From: Candidatus Accumulibacter meliphilus
GTDB lineage: Bacteria > Pseudomonadota > Gammaproteobacteria > Burkholderiales > Rhodocyclaceae
Direction: 5' to 3'
DNA length: 60,909 nucleotides
NCBI GenBank assembly: GCA_003332265.1
Contig: QPGA01000025.1
Span: 1 to 60,909 of the forward strand
This document shows, one piece after another, positions 16,153 through 25,811 of this stretch (position 1 is its first letter; every line of letters starts with the position of its first letter). The translations under genes were made by a program, and so were the position numbers. The notes beneath the pieces were generated by a model that ran no database searches, was not told the origin of the DNA, and worked only from the letters and a program-made list of their open reading frames with translations.

Positions 16153-17862
16153 ATGTACAAGTTCGTCGCTCTGGCAGCGCTGCTGCTCGCCCTGCCAGCG
16201 GCCGCCGCCGTGCCGCAATTGCAGGCACCGGAAGAGGTGCGTCAACTCCTGACCAACTTCCTGGAGTTCGGCGAGGTGGCCGATGCGCCGGAGCAGGCGG
16301 CTTTCGAGCGCCGCATGCAGCGCGAAGTGCCGCCGCTGTTGGCGACCGAGGGCTACTTCTCGCCGCAGGTGGTGGTCAGGGAGGGTGACGGAAAACTGCT
16401 CGTCGAAGTCGATCCCGGGCCGCGCTCGACGGTCGCCAGCGTGGACATCGAGATTCTTGGCGAAGTCGACGCGGCACGGCGCGAGACCTTGACCAAGAGC
16501 TGGAAACTGAAAAGCGGCCAGCCGTTTCGGCAAGCCGACTGGGACGATGCCAAGCAATCGCTGCTCGCCGAGCTGCTGTCGGTGGACTTTGCGGGGGCGC
16601 GCCTGCAGGACAGTTCAGCCCGAGTCGACGCCGAGGCGCGTCGGGTTGAGCTGCGCGTCGTCCTGGCTGCGGGCCCGCCCTACAGTTTTGGCGAGCTGAA
16701 GATCAGTGGCCTGAAGCGCTACTCTGCGGCGCTGATCGAGCGCTACAACCACCGCGTCAAACCCGGGGAGCCCTACCGTGAGGATCGGCTACTGGCCTTG
16801 CAGACTGCTCTGCAGGACACGCCGTACTTCGGGTCAGTGACCGTTGCCCTCGATCGCAGCGCGGTAGGCGATGGCTTGCCCGCCGGTGATGATGGGCGGG
16901 TGAGTGCGCCGGTACTGGTGCATGTCCGCGAGAGTGCGCCTTATCAGGTGTCGCTGGGCGCCGGCTACAGCACCAACACCGGCGCGCGCGTCGAAGCCAG
17001 CTATCGCAACAGCGATCTCTTTGGCCGTGCCTGGGAATTGCAAAGCGGTGTGCGCATCGAGCAACTGCGCCAGACGGCCTACGCCGACGTCTTTCTTCCC
17101 CCCGACCAGCGCCGGCGGCGCGATGGTGTCGGCATTGCCTTCCAGAAATCCGACATCGAAGACCTGGCGCTCGAGGGTTACTCGGTGGGGGCCACGCGCA
17201 CTCAGAAGCGCGGCAGCGTCGAGCAGCGCCTGGCGCTCAACTGGCTGGAAGAAGAGCAGACCCCGAAAGGTTCGCCGACGACGACCAACCAGGCCTTGAC
17301 CGCGCAGGCCGGCTGGACCTGGCGGCACGCGCCGGATCCGCTGAACCCGGCCGAGGGGATTGCGCTGCAGTTCCAGCTTGGCGGCGGCAGCAAGCAGCTG
17401 CTTTCCGATCAGGACTTTCTGCGCACCTATCTGCGCTATGCGCAGGGAGTGCCTCTTGGCGCCAGCGATGGCCTGCTGCTGCGCGCCGAGCTGGGCGTGA
17501 CTTTCGCCCCTTCCAGCGATGGTATTCCGCAGGATTTTCTCTTTCGCACCGGCGGCAGCAACTCGGTGCGCGGCTACGCCTATCAAAGCCTCGGCGTGCC
17601 CGACGGCTCGGCGGTTGTCGGTGGGCGCTATCTGATGACCATGAGTGCTGAATACACGCACTGGATTACGCCGTCCTGGGGCGCCGCGGGCTTTGTCGAC
17701 GCCGGCGACGCCCAGGACAGTCGCGACGCTTTCGATCTGGCCGTCGGTTACGGTATTGGCGCGCGCTGGAAGAGCCCGCTTGGACCGCTTGGGGTGGACC
17801 TCGCGTACGGCCAGCGCGAAGGCAAGCTGCGCCTCGATTTTTCGCTGGCGGTGCCGTTTTGA
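16153..17862 (+). CDS. tamA: TamA, outer-membrane subunit of the translocation and assembly module
   Basis: 569-residue Omp85-family protein with a signal peptide (MYKFVALAALLLALPAAAA), three POTRA-like domains over about residues 25-250, and a C-terminal 16-strand barrel. The family motif NSVRGY, which forms the lid-lock contact, and the following GAAGFVDAGDA strand are present. It works with TamB in moving lipids or outer-membrane proteins across the envelope. The start is set by the signal peptide; the upstream frame has no such feature. The gene overlaps tamB. Confidence 0.93.
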   Translation: MYKFVALAALLLALPAAAAVPQLQAPEEVRQLLTNFLEFGEVADAPEQAAFERRMQREVPPLLATEGYFSPQVVVREGDGKLLVEVDPGPRSTVASVDIEILGEVDAARRETLTKSWKLKSGQPFRQADWDDAKQSLLAELLSVDFAGARLQDSSARVDAEARRVELRVVLAAGPPYSFGELKISGLKRYSAALIERYNHRVKPGEPYREDRLLALQTALQDTPYFGSVTVALDRSAVGDGLPAGDDGRVSAPVLVHVRESAPYQVSLGAGYSTNTGARVEASYRNSDLFGRAWELQSGVRIEQLRQTAYADVFLPPDQRRRRDGVGIAFQKSDIEDLALEGYSVGATRTQKRGSVEQRLALNWLEEEQTPKGSPTTTNQALTAQAGWTWRHAPDPLNPAEGIALQFQLGGGSKQLLSDQDFLRTYLRYAQGVPLGASDGLLLRAELGVTFAPSSDGIPQDFLFRTGGSNSVRGYAYQSLGVPDGSAVVGGRYLMTMSAEYTHWITPSWGAAGFVDAGDAQDSRDAFDLAVGYGIGARWKSPLGPLGVDLAYGQREGKLRLDFSLAVPF

Positions 17863-20800
17863 ACGCCACACTTGAGCCGCCCGAGCGCAGCAGCGACGAG
17901 CGCTCCGCCCAATCGTCAACGCCAGCACCGCCGCCGCGAAAGTCGCGTCGCTGGCTGTGGCTGGCGCCGCTTGCCGCCCTTTTGACGCTACTCGCCGCAC
18001 TTGCCGGGCTGCTTGGCAGCGAGGCTGGCTTTCGTCTCAGCTGCCGAGGCCTCGAGCAGCTTGCCGGTGGTCAGCTGACGCTGACGGCGCCGACTGGGTC
18101 GCTCGCGGGCTCGCTCAGCGTGCAGTCGATCCATTGGCGGGATGCGACGCTCGACGTTCAGCTGCAGGAGCTGCAGTTCGACTGGCGGCCGGCCGAGCTG
18201 TTGCAGAAACGACTCTCGGTCGCTCGCCTTGCAGTGGCCAGCCTGCGCTTTGCGAGCCTGCCCAGCGACGAGCCGTCGACGTTGCCGGATAGCCTGCGCC
18301 TGCCACTGCGCGTCGACATCGAGCAGCTCAGGGTCGGCAGCATCGAAGTTGGCGACTACGCGCTGCCTGAAGGCAAGGTGGCGCCCATCGTCGAAGCGCT
18401 CGAAGCGACACTGAGCAGCGACGGCGTGCTGCATCGCGTCTCCGCACTGCGCGCCAGCGCCAGCGGACTGGCGGTCAGCGGGGAGCTTTCTCTGGCCGCC
18501 GACAAGCCCTATGCACTGACGGCGAAAGCCGCTATCGAGGGCGAGGCGGCGGGAAGAACGCTGGCCTTCGATCTCGCCGCCGACGGCTCGCTCGAAGAAC
18601 TCGCCATCCGCGGCAGCGGCCGGCCGCTCGACGCGAAAGCCGGTGAAAGCTTCGCCGGTCAGCTCACGGCAAGGATCAGTCCTTTCGCGGCGCAGCCCAT
18701 CCGCGAACTCGTCGCCCAGCTTTCGGGTGTCGACCCGGCTGTGTGGAGCCCCGGTGCGCCGCAGGCGGCGCTTGATTTGAGCGTCGATTTACGGCCTCTC
18801 GGCGAGCCGTCGGGCGGCCTGGGTGGGCGCCTGACGATGAGCAATCGGCGCCCGGGTGCCATCGACCGGCAACTGCTGCCGGTCGACTCGCTGCAGGCCG
18901 GTCTGCGTCTGAGCGACGACGAATTGCAGCTGGCCGATCTCGATCTCCGTTTGTCGGGCGGCGGCCGACTGCGCGGCAGCGGCCTGCTGCGTGACAGCGA
19001 ACTGACCTTGCGCCTGGCAGCGACGGAACTCGACGCGAGTGCCCTGTACGGCAGTCTGCGGCGGACAAGACTTGCCGGACCCTTGCGCGCCAGCCTGAGC
19101 GCAGATCGGCAGCTGCTCGAGATCGAACTGCGTGATCCGCAGTTCACTGTCGACAGCAAGATCGCCATTGCGCCGACCGAGATCGTCGTCGACAGGCTGC
19201 GACTGCAAAGCGGCGACGCGAGTTTCGTTGCCAGTGGCAAGCTCGGCCTGGTCGACAGCGGCAAGTTTGCGGTGCAGGGAAACCTGAAGAATTTCGACCC
19301 CAGCCGCTTTGCAGACCTGCCCGCGGCACGTCTGAATGCCGAACTCGATGTCACCGGCAGCAGCCAGCCGGAGCTCGTTCTCGGCCTGCGCTTTCAGCTC
19401 CATGACAGTCGTTTTCATGGTCAGTCGGTCACCGGCAAGGGCGATGTCGATCTCGCTGGCGAGCGGCTGCGCAAGGCCGATGTCGAGCTCAACGCTGCCG
19501 GCAACCGACTGACGGCGAAAGGTGCTTTCGGCGCTCGTGGCGACCGCTTGACGGTGACCATCGCGGCACCGAAACTCGATCCGCTTGGCGTTGATGGAGA
19601 CCTTAGCGGCACGCTCGTTCTCGGCGGTAGCAGCAAGGCGCCGGAAGTGTCGGTCGATCTGCGCTCGCTGCGCCTGGCGGCCAAGGATTTCGGCGAGATT
19701 CGCGGCCTCGATCTCGGCGCTCGCCTCGGCGATGGCAAGGACGGGGTCCTGGCCGGCAAGCTGCAGCTCGCCCGCCTCGATCTGGCTGATGGCAGTACCC
19801 TGCTTGGCAAGCTGTTGTTGGAGGCCGACGGCGTGCGTAGCGCGCACCGCTTGCGCGGCGAGATTGCTCTGCCGCACAAGCGCGATTTGCGTCTGTTGCT
19901 CGCCGGGGGCCTGGCGACTCCGGCGAGCGGCATGGTGTGGACCGGCACGCTCAGCGAGCTGAGCCTGTCTTCGCTGGTCGACAAGGACAAGCCTTTCGTT
20001 CGTCTCGCCGGGCCGTTGCCGCTGCAGGCGGCCGCCGAGCGCGTCAGCGCCGGTCCTGGCGAGTTCCTCGGCCCAGCCTGGTCGCTGCGTCTCGAACGTG
20101 CGCTGTACGAGAGCCAGCGCTGGCAGACTGCCGGGAACTTGCGAGGCCTGCCGCTGCTGGCGACGCTCGCCGAGTTTCCGGCCTTGTTTGACGACTCGGC
20201 CATCGCGGTGGCCAAGGGCAGCAGCGAGGCGCTGCGTCTGAATGCCGAATGGGATCTGGGTAACCGCGGCAGCGGTCGTTCGGCCGGCCAAGGCGATGCG
20301 CCGCGGGGCGCCTTGCCGACGGGTAGCCTGCGCCTGTGGCGGGAGAGCGGCGACCTGACGATTGGTACGGTGCCCCTGGGTCTGGAGGAGGGGCGTGTCG
20401 AGTTGCTGGCCAAGAACGGCCGTCTCGACGTGGAAGTCCAGTTGCGCGGCAAGAAACTCGGCGAGCTAAGTGGCCAGCTGAGCGCGGCCAGTTCTGCGGA
20501 TACCTTGATCAATCAGCGGGCGCCATGGCAAGGTCAGCTCAAATTGAAGGTTCCGGATCTGGCCTGGGCGGCTCGCTTGCTGGGAGCCGGCTGGCAACTC
20601 GGCGGTCGTCTGGCGGGCGAAGTCGAGCTTGCCGGAACACCAGGCAAGCCTCAGCTCAGCGGTGAATGGCGCGGCGACGACCTGGCCGTGCGTGCCCTGG
20701 ACCATGGCATGCGTCTGGAGCGCGGCAAGCTGCTGCTGCAATTGACCGGCGACAAGCCGGGTGACGTGCGTCTGCTCCTCAAGCAACTCGTGTTCGAGAG

Positions 20801-21932
20801 CGATTTTCAGCCGATGCCGCGCACCCTGGAGCTCGATCCGGGAATTGATGTCGCTGCCCTGACCGGCAAACCCGGTAGCGTCGAGGCCAGTGGCGAGTTG
20901 CATCTGGGAAGTAACGACGGCGTTCTCTCCATGCGCGCCGATCGTATCGGTGTGACGCAGCGCGCGAATCAATGGATGCTCGTGTCCGGCGACGCCAAGC
21001 TGACCCTCGGCGAGAAAGTGCTCGACGTCCTCGGCAAGTTCAAGGTCGACGCGGGTTACTGGGAGTTGGCCAAGAGCGGCACACCGCAGCTCTCCGATGA
21101 TGTCGTGATCATCCGCGCGGGGGATGGCAAGGCGAAGGTGTCGCCAGCGGCTCGTCTGCTGTCCTTGAACATCGACGCCGACCTGGGACGGCACTTCCAT
21201 TTTCGCGGCGCCGGCGTCGAAAGCCGCCTGGCGGGCTCGCTCAAGATCGAGTCGGACGGATCAGGGCTGCCGCGGGCGGACGGTTCGATTCGCACCGTCG
21301 GCGGTCGTTTCGATGCCTATGGTCAGAAATTGGCAATCGAGCGCGGCATTCTCAACTTCCAGGGCTTGATCGACAATCCGGGCCTCAACATCCGGGCCAT
21401 TCGTACCAATCTGCCGGTCGAGGCGGGCGTCGAAGTCACCGGCACCGCCAGACGACCGATCATCAGGCTGGTGTCCGATCCCGCGGTGCCCGATGCCGAG
21501 AAACTCTCGTGGCTGGTTCTCGGGCACGCCAACGATCAGGAGGGGGGCGGAGGAGGGTCGGCGGCCTTGCTGGCTGCGGCGCAGGCGCTTTTCGGTGGCC
21601 AGGACGGCGGGACCCTGGGGAAGCTGCAGCGCGGTCTGGGCATTGACGAATTCGGGGTCAGCAGTGGCTCGATCGACGGCTCCAGCCGTTCGCAGACCAG
21701 CAGCATTGCCAATACCGGATCCTTCGGTTCCAGCACGACGACGACCGGGCAGATCGTCAGCGTCGGCAAGCGGCTGTCTTCGGATGTGCTGATCGGCTAC
21801 CAGCAGTCGCTGACCACGGCGGAAAGTGTCGTTACGCTGACCGTTTATCTCAGCCGCAACTTCTACGCCGTCGGTCGCGCCGGTTCCGACAACGCCCTGG
21901 ACTTCTTCTGGAAACACCGCTTCGGTCGTTAA
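17859..21932 (+). CDS. tamB: TamB, inner-membrane-anchored translocation and assembly module subunit
   Basis: 1357 residues. A single N-terminal membrane anchor (about 28-50, WLWLAPLAALLTLLAALAGLLG) is followed by a very long repetitive beta-rich AsmA-like region forming a hydrophobic groove across the periplasm. The conserved C-terminal DUF490 domain (around GGRFDAYGQKLAIERG and ending FFWKHRFGR) docks to TamA. The start is TTG in a TTGA overlap with the tamA stop; no in-frame ATG occurs before the anchor. Coupled translation fits a fixed stoichiometry with TamA. The length is normal for the family. Confidence 0.93.
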   Translation: MNATLEPPERSSDERSAQSSTPAPPPRKSRRWLWLAPLAALLTLLAALAGLLGSEAGFRLSCRGLEQLAGGQLTLTAPTGSLAGSLSVQSIHWRDATLDVQLQELQFDWRPAELLQKRLSVARLAVASLRFASLPSDEPSTLPDSLRLPLRVDIEQLRVGSIEVGDYALPEGKVAPIVEALEATLSSDGVLHRVSALRASASGLAVSGELSLAADKPYALTAKAAIEGEAAGRTLAFDLAADGSLEELAIRGSGRPLDAKAGESFAGQLTARISPFAAQPIRELVAQLSGVDPAVWSPGAPQAALDLSVDLRPLGEPSGGLGGRLTMSNRRPGAIDRQLLPVDSLQAGLRLSDDELQLADLDLRLSGGGRLRGSGLLRDSELTLRLAATELDASALYGSLRRTRLAGPLRASLSADRQLLEIELRDPQFTVDSKIAIAPTEIVVDRLRLQSGDASFVASGKLGLVDSGKFAVQGNLKNFDPSRFADLPAARLNAELDVTGSSQPELVLGLRFQLHDSRFHGQSVTGKGDVDLAGERLRKADVELNAAGNRLTAKGAFGARGDRLTVTIAAPKLDPLGVDGDLSGTLVLGGSSKAPEVSVDLRSLRLAAKDFGEIRGLDLGARLGDGKDGVLAGKLQLARLDLADGSTLLGKLLLEADGVRSAHRLRGEIALPHKRDLRLLLAGGLATPASGMVWTGTLSELSLSSLVDKDKPFVRLAGPLPLQAAAERVSAGPGEFLGPAWSLRLERALYESQRWQTAGNLRGLPLLATLAEFPALFDDSAIAVAKGSSEALRLNAEWDLGNRGSGRSAGQGDAPRGALPTGSLRLWRESGDLTIGTVPLGLEEGRVELLAKNGRLDVEVQLRGKKLGELSGQLSAASSADTLINQRAPWQGQLKLKVPDLAWAARLLGAGWQLGGRLAGEVELAGTPGKPQLSGEWRGDDLAVRALDHGMRLERGKLLLQLTGDKPGDVRLLLKQLVFESDFQPMPRTLELDPGIDVAALTGKPGSVEASGELHLGSNDGVLSMRADRIGVTQRANQWMLVSGDAKLTLGEKVLDVLGKFKVDAGYWELAKSGTPQLSDDVVIIRAGDGKAKVSPAARLLSLNIDADLGRHFHFRGAGVESRLAGSLKIESDGSGLPRADGSIRTVGGRFDAYGQKLAIERGILNFQGLIDNPGLNIRAIRTNLPVEAGVEVTGTARRPIIRLVSDPAVPDAEKLSWLVLGHANDQEGGGGGSAALLAAAQALFGGQDGGTLGKLQRGLGIDEFGVSSGSIDGSSRSQTSSIANTGSFGSSTTTTGQIVSVGKRLSSDVLIGYQQSLTTAESVVTLTVYLSRNFYAVGRAGSDNALDFFWKHRFGR

Positions 21933-21963
21933 TGTGAAAGTCGCGTACGCGACTCACGAAGCT

Positions 21964-21988
21964 CCCTTCTCCCCTCGCGGGAGAAGGG
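21964..21988. repeat. REP-like palindrome
   Basis: CCCTTCTCCC (21964-21973) and GGGAGAAGGG (21979-21988) form a perfect 10-bp stem with a 5-base loop, followed by tctggggtgagg. This resembles dispersed palindromes common in proteobacterial intergenic DNA. It lies between convergent tamB and sua5 and may also end transcripts. Confidence 0.6.
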
Positions 21989-22011
21989 TCTGGGGTGAGG
22001 CGGGGAATTCA

Positions 22012-22025
22012 GGGAGCATGCTCCC
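22012..22025. repeat. 14-bp perfect palindrome
   Basis: GGGAGCATGCTCCC in the 120-bp convergent spacer, 24 bp beyond the REP-like hairpin. Confidence 0.5.
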
Positions 22026-22052
22026 TGCCCGGTGGTCGTGGATCAGCGGGGA

Positions 22053-23099
22053 TCAGCGATGCCTGTTTGCCGAGTCAGTTGTTCGACCGGCGCCGACGGC
22101 CGCCCGGCGCAGGCGATCGGCGACTGCTGCCCAGGCGGCGGTCGCCGGAACGGCTTCGACGACGATCAGGTCGGCGGCCATTTGGTCGAGTTCGCGCAGG
22201 GCCGCGTAGAGGGCGCGCGCGTAGCCGCGGGGATGAGCAGGCAGCTGGCGAACGGCAGGCGTCGCCGTGACGTCCGGGAACTCGCTGTGGCACAGGATGG
22301 CACCGCGGCGGCCCGTTTGACGGAGTTCGGCGACGACTTCGGCGAGCTCGGTCGAGGCCACCAGGCGCAGCGGCGTCGCTGGCGCGTAGTGTGCGGCCAG
22401 CGAACCCGAGACCCGTGGCCTGCCGTCATCGGCCGCTTGCGTGAGGGCCTCGGGCAGCATGCCGATGACCGCTGCGATCTGCTCCGGGGTGACGTGTCCC
22501 GGGCGCAGCAGCCGTGGCGGCAGACCAGGGTCGCGCGTGAGGTCGACAATCGTCGACTCGATGCCGACCGGGCAGCGGCCGCCGTCGAGCACCAGGGACA
22601 CGGAATTGCCCAGTTCTTCGCGCACATGTGCGGCGTCGGTCGGGCTGATGCGACCGAAGCGGTTGGCTGAAGGGGCGGCCAGGCCGCACATGCCACCGAT
22701 GCCTCCGCCGGCCTGCGCATAGGCGCGCAGTAGAGCCAGGGCGACCGGATGTGCCGGCACGCGAACGCCGATGCTGTCCTGGCCGCCGGTGACTGCAGTG
22801 GGCACTCCCGCGGCGCGCCTGAGGATCAGGGTCAGCGGACCTGGCCAGAAAGCTTCGGCCAACTCCCATGCCAGCGCTGGAATGTCGCGCGCCCAGCGGT
22901 CGAGACAGCCGGCACCGGCCAGATGGACGATCAGCGGGTGCTCGGCGGGTCGACCCTTGGCGGCGAAGATGCGGGCCACCGCCAGCGGGTTGGCGGCATC
23001 GGCGCCCAGCCCATAGACCGTCTCGGTCGGGAAGGCAACCAGTTGGCCGGCCTGCAGCAGCGCGACGGCGCGATCGATGTCCGCCTGCTCAGGGGGCAT
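22053..23099 (-). CDS. sua5: Sua5-type L-threonylcarbamoyladenylate synthase
   Basis: Makes threonylcarbamoyl-AMP from threonine, bicarbonate and ATP, the first step of the t6A37 modification of ANN-decoding tRNAs. 348 residues: an N-terminal YrdC domain (FPTETVYGLG, the AAPSANRFGRISPT loop, SLVLDGG, GIESTIVDL) and the extra C-terminal Sua5 domain (HYAPATPL...) that distinguishes Sua5 from the roughly 190-residue TsaC. The start is the ATG at 23099, overlapping the last 11 bases of purK with GGGGG just upstream. It is the last gene of a purine-linked operon. Confidence 0.92.
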   Translation of the reverse strand: MPPEQADIDRAVALLQAGQLVAFPTETVYGLGADAANPLAVARIFAAKGRPAEHPLIVHLAGAGCLDRWARDIPALAWELAEAFWPGPLTLILRRAAGVPTAVTGGQDSIGVRVPAHPVALALLRAYAQAGGGIGGMCGLAAPSANRFGRISPTDAAHVREELGNSVSLVLDGGRCPVGIESTIVDLTRDPGLPPRLLRPGHVTPEQIAAVIGMLPEALTQAADDGRPRVSGSLAAHYAPATPLRLVASTELAEVVAELRQTGRRGAILCHSEFPDVTATPAVRQLPAHPRGYARALYAALRELDQMAADLIVVEAVPATAAWAAVADRLRRAAVGAGRTTDSANRHR

Positions 23100-24246
23100 C
23101 GACGATCCCGATCGCCGAACGGGCCGCCAGCGCCACTGCGCGGGCTTTCTCGGGGTCCTCGTCGACCACCGTGAAGTGCCCCATCTTGCGGCCGTGCCTG
23201 GCGTGGTGCTTGCCATAGAGATGCAGTTTGAGGCCGGGAAAGGCGTGCAGGCGTGACCAGTCGGGTTCACGATAGCGAGTGCCGGCAGGGCCGGTTTCGT
23301 ACCAGATGTCACCGAGCAGGTTGACCATCGCCGCCGCCGAGTGCGCGCTCGGGTCGCCCAGCGGCAAGCCGCAGAGGGCGCGCACCTGCTGCTCGTACTG
23401 GCTGGTCAGGCAGGCGTCGAGCGTGTAGTGACCGCTGTTGTGCGGGCGTGGCGCCATTTCGTTGACCACCAGCTGGCCCTCGACAACGAAGAATTCGACC
23501 GCCAGGGTGCCGATGTACCCCAGGCCGGCGGCGATCTTTCCAGCCAGCTCGGCGGCCTCGGCGCGCAGCATCGGCGAAACGCGTGCCGGTACCAGCGAGA
23601 CGTCGAGAATGCCCTTGCGGTGGCTGTTCTCGGCGCACGGAAAGCTTTTCACCTGGCCGTCTTCGTCACGCGCCAGGACCACCGAGACTTCGCTGCCGAG
23701 CGCGAGTTTCTGTTCGAGGACGCAGGTCTCGCCCTTTAAGTGCTGGAAGGCGGCGATCGCCTCATCACGCCCGGCGACGACGGCTTGCCCTTTGCCGTCG
23801 TAGCCGAAACGGGCGACTTTCAGAATCGCCGGGAAAAGGCTGAGCGCGGCTGCACGCAGGTCCTGTTCGCTGTGCACGGCGATGAAGTCGGCAATCGGCA
23901 GATGGTGTCGGCGCAGGAACTCTTTTTCGGCGATGCGATTCTGGCAGACGCTGACCGCGGCTGCCGCCGGGCGCACGAGGACGAATTTGGCGAGATAGTC
24001 GAGGCTGCCGGCGGGGACGTTTTCGAACTCGGTGCTGATCGCCGTACAGCCCTGCACCAGTTCGTCGAGTGCCGGATAGTCGTCGTAGCCGGCGACCAGA
24101 TGACGGTCGGCGATCAGTCCGGCGGGACTGTGCGGGTCAGGGTCGAGAACCCAGACCGGGTAGCCGAGTTCGTGTGCAGCGGCGACAAAGAAGCGGCCGA
24201 GCTGGCCGCCACCGAGCATGCCGAGCGTTGCCGGGGGAAGAATCAT
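23089..24246 (-). CDS. purK: N5-carboxyaminoimidazole ribonucleotide synthase
   Basis: ATP-grasp enzyme carboxylating aminoimidazole ribonucleotide in purine synthesis. 385 residues: N-terminal fold at GMLGGGQLGRFF, ATP-grasp core from about 105 (KVARFGYDGKGQAVV), catalytic region ENSHRKGILDVS and NEMAPRPHNSGHYT. The ATG at 24246 places GMLGGGQLG at the expected distance from the N-terminus. It lies 102 bp downstream of purE, its usual partner, and overlaps sua5. Confidence 0.96.
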   Translation of the reverse strand: MILPPATLGMLGGGQLGRFFVAAAHELGYPVWVLDPDPHSPAGLIADRHLVAGYDDYPALDELVQGCTAISTEFENVPAGSLDYLAKFVLVRPAAAAVSVCQNRIAEKEFLRRHHLPIADFIAVHSEQDLRAAALSLFPAILKVARFGYDGKGQAVVAGRDEAIAAFQHLKGETCVLEQKLALGSEVSVVLARDEDGQVKSFPCAENSHRKGILDVSLVPARVSPMLRAEAAELAGKIAAGLGYIGTLAVEFFVVEGQLVVNEMAPRPHNSGHYTLDACLTSQYEQQVRALCGLPLGDPSAHSAAAMVNLLGDIWYETGPAGTRYREPDWSRLHAFPGLKLHLYGKHHARHGRKMGHFTVVDEDPEKARAVALAARSAIGIVDAP

Positions 24247-24348
24247 CGTCGTGTGCTCATCTGGCGTGCCGCAGGCGGTCAACGACAGCGCTCTCCGGGG
24301 AGAGAAGTCCCTGGCCGGGAGCGGGGCGGTCGTTCGGGCTGCGGCCGC

Positions 24349-24849
24349 TCACACTTCCGGCAGCTTCATGGCCAGCACTTTGGCGGCCTGGGTTTGTCGG
24401 AAATCGCTGAGGCGTTGCGCCAGTGCCGCGTCGCTGGTGGCGAGCATGGCGACGGCAAACAGCGCCGCGTTGGCCGCCCCGGCTTCACCGATGGCGAAAG
24501 TGGCCACCGGTATGCCTTTCGGCATCTGCACGATGGACAGCAGCGAATCTTTACCGGACAGCGCCTTCGATTGCACCGGCACACCGAGGACGGGCAGGAT
24601 GCTTTTGGCGGCCAGCATGCCGGGTAGATGTGCGGCGCCGCCGGCGCCGGCGATGATCGCCTTCAGGCCACGCTCGGCGGCCGTCGAAGCGTAGTCGAAA
24701 AGCAGATCCGGGGTGCGGTGCGCGGAGACGACGCGGGTCTCGAAAGGGACCGCAAAGTCCTTGAGCATCACTGCCGCCGCCTGCATCGTCGGCCAGTCGG
24801 AATCGGAGCCCATGACAACGCCGACCAGCGGCGCCTGCTGCTGTGCCAT
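24349..24849 (-). CDS. purE: N5-carboxyaminoimidazole ribonucleotide mutase
   Basis: Class I PurE, 166 residues, moving the carboxyl group to give CAIR after PurK. Signature motifs [12 protein letters not shown] near the N-terminus, SAHRTP with the catalytic His, and [11 protein letters not shown] are all present. The start overlaps the folD stop by one base (TGATG), indicating coupling. The order folD-purE-purK-sua5 joins one-carbon supply to purine synthesis. Confidence 0.97.
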   Translation of the reverse strand: MAQQQAPLVGVVMGSDSDWPTMQAAAVMLKDFAVPFETRVVSAHRTPDLLFDYASTAAERGLKAIIAGAGGAAHLPGMLAAKSILPVLGVPVQSKALSGKDSLLSIVQMPKGIPVATFAIGEAGAANAALFAVAMLATSDAALAQRLSDFRQTQAAKVLAMKLPEV

Positions 24850-25700
24850 CAGAGTGCCTCTCTTTCGGCGGCTTCGAGGGTGTTGGCAAGCAGCATGGTG
24901 ATGGTCATCGGCCCGACGCCACCGGGGACCGGCGTAATCGCCGAGGCGACCTGGCTGACCGGGCCGAAGTCGACGTCGCCACAGAGTTTGCCGTCCGGCA
25001 GGCGATTGATGCCGACATCGATGACCACCGCACCGGGTTTGACCATCTCGGCGGTGACAAAACGCGCACGCCCGAGCGCGGCAACCAGGATGTCGGCGCG
25101 CCGGGTGTGGAACAGCAGGTCACGGGTCTGCGAATGGCAGATGGTGACCGTCGCGCTGGCTTGCATCAGCAGCATCGCCATCGGCTTGCCGACGATGTTC
25201 GAGCGTCCCAGGACGACTGCCTCCTTGCCCTTCAGTTCGATGCCGGCGTCGCTGAAGAACTTCATGATGCCGTAGGGCGTACAAGGGATGAAACGCGGAT
25301 TGCCCTGCATCAGGGCGCCGACGTTTTCGGCGTGAAAACCGTCGACGTCCTTCGCCGGGGAGATCGCCTTGAGTACCGCATCACTGTCAAAATGCTTCGG
25401 CAGCGGCAGTTGCACCAGGATGCCGTGAATTTTTCGATCGGCGTTGAGCTCGGCGATTTTGGCCAGCACCAGCGCCGGTTCGACAGTCGGCGGATAAGTG
25501 ATTTTTTCCGAGTGAAAACCGGCCTGCGCACAGGCGTTGACCTTGTTGCGTACATAGACCTGCGAAGCGGCGTCTTCGCCGACCAGAATCACGGCCAGTC
25601 CGGGGCGGGTGCCGCGCGCAGCCAGCGTTTCGGCACGGGACTTGAAATCGGCGCGCAGCTTTTGTGCCAGCACGGTGCCGTCGAGGATTTTTGCTGTCAT
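24849..25700 (-). CDS. folD: Bifunctional methylenetetrahydrofolate dehydrogenase / cyclohydrolase
   Basis: Interconverts 5,10-methylene-, methenyl- and 10-formyl-tetrahydrofolate with NADP, supplying formyl groups for purines. 283 residues, standard length. Motifs: [14 protein letters not shown] with the catalytic Lys, [23 protein letters not shown](P) loop [12 protein letters not shown], and [11 protein letters not shown] at the C-terminus. The start is the ATG eight codons into the longest frame, where the family begins (MTAKILDG). Confidence 0.96.
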   Translation of the reverse strand: MTAKILDGTVLAQKLRADFKSRAETLAARGTRPGLAVILVGEDAASQVYVRNKVNACAQAGFHSEKITYPPTVEPALVLAKIAELNADRKIHGILVQLPLPKHFDSDAVLKAISPAKDVDGFHAENVGALMQGNPRFIPCTPYGIMKFFSDAGIELKGKEAVVLGRSNIVGKPMAMLLMQASATVTICHSQTRDLLFHTRRADILVAALGRARFVTAEMVKPGAVVIDVGINRLPDGKLCGDVDFGPVSQVASAITPVPGGVGPMTITMLLANTLEAAEREAL

Positions 25701-25811
25701 TTCGGGGTTTCCTGGAGTGGCCACAAGCGGTAACGCGAGAAAGGCGCGGCGCCGCAGGCGCGCGCGTCGTCTCTTCGCATCGATCTCGGAGGATGGCGAT
25801 TCTATCGCAAA

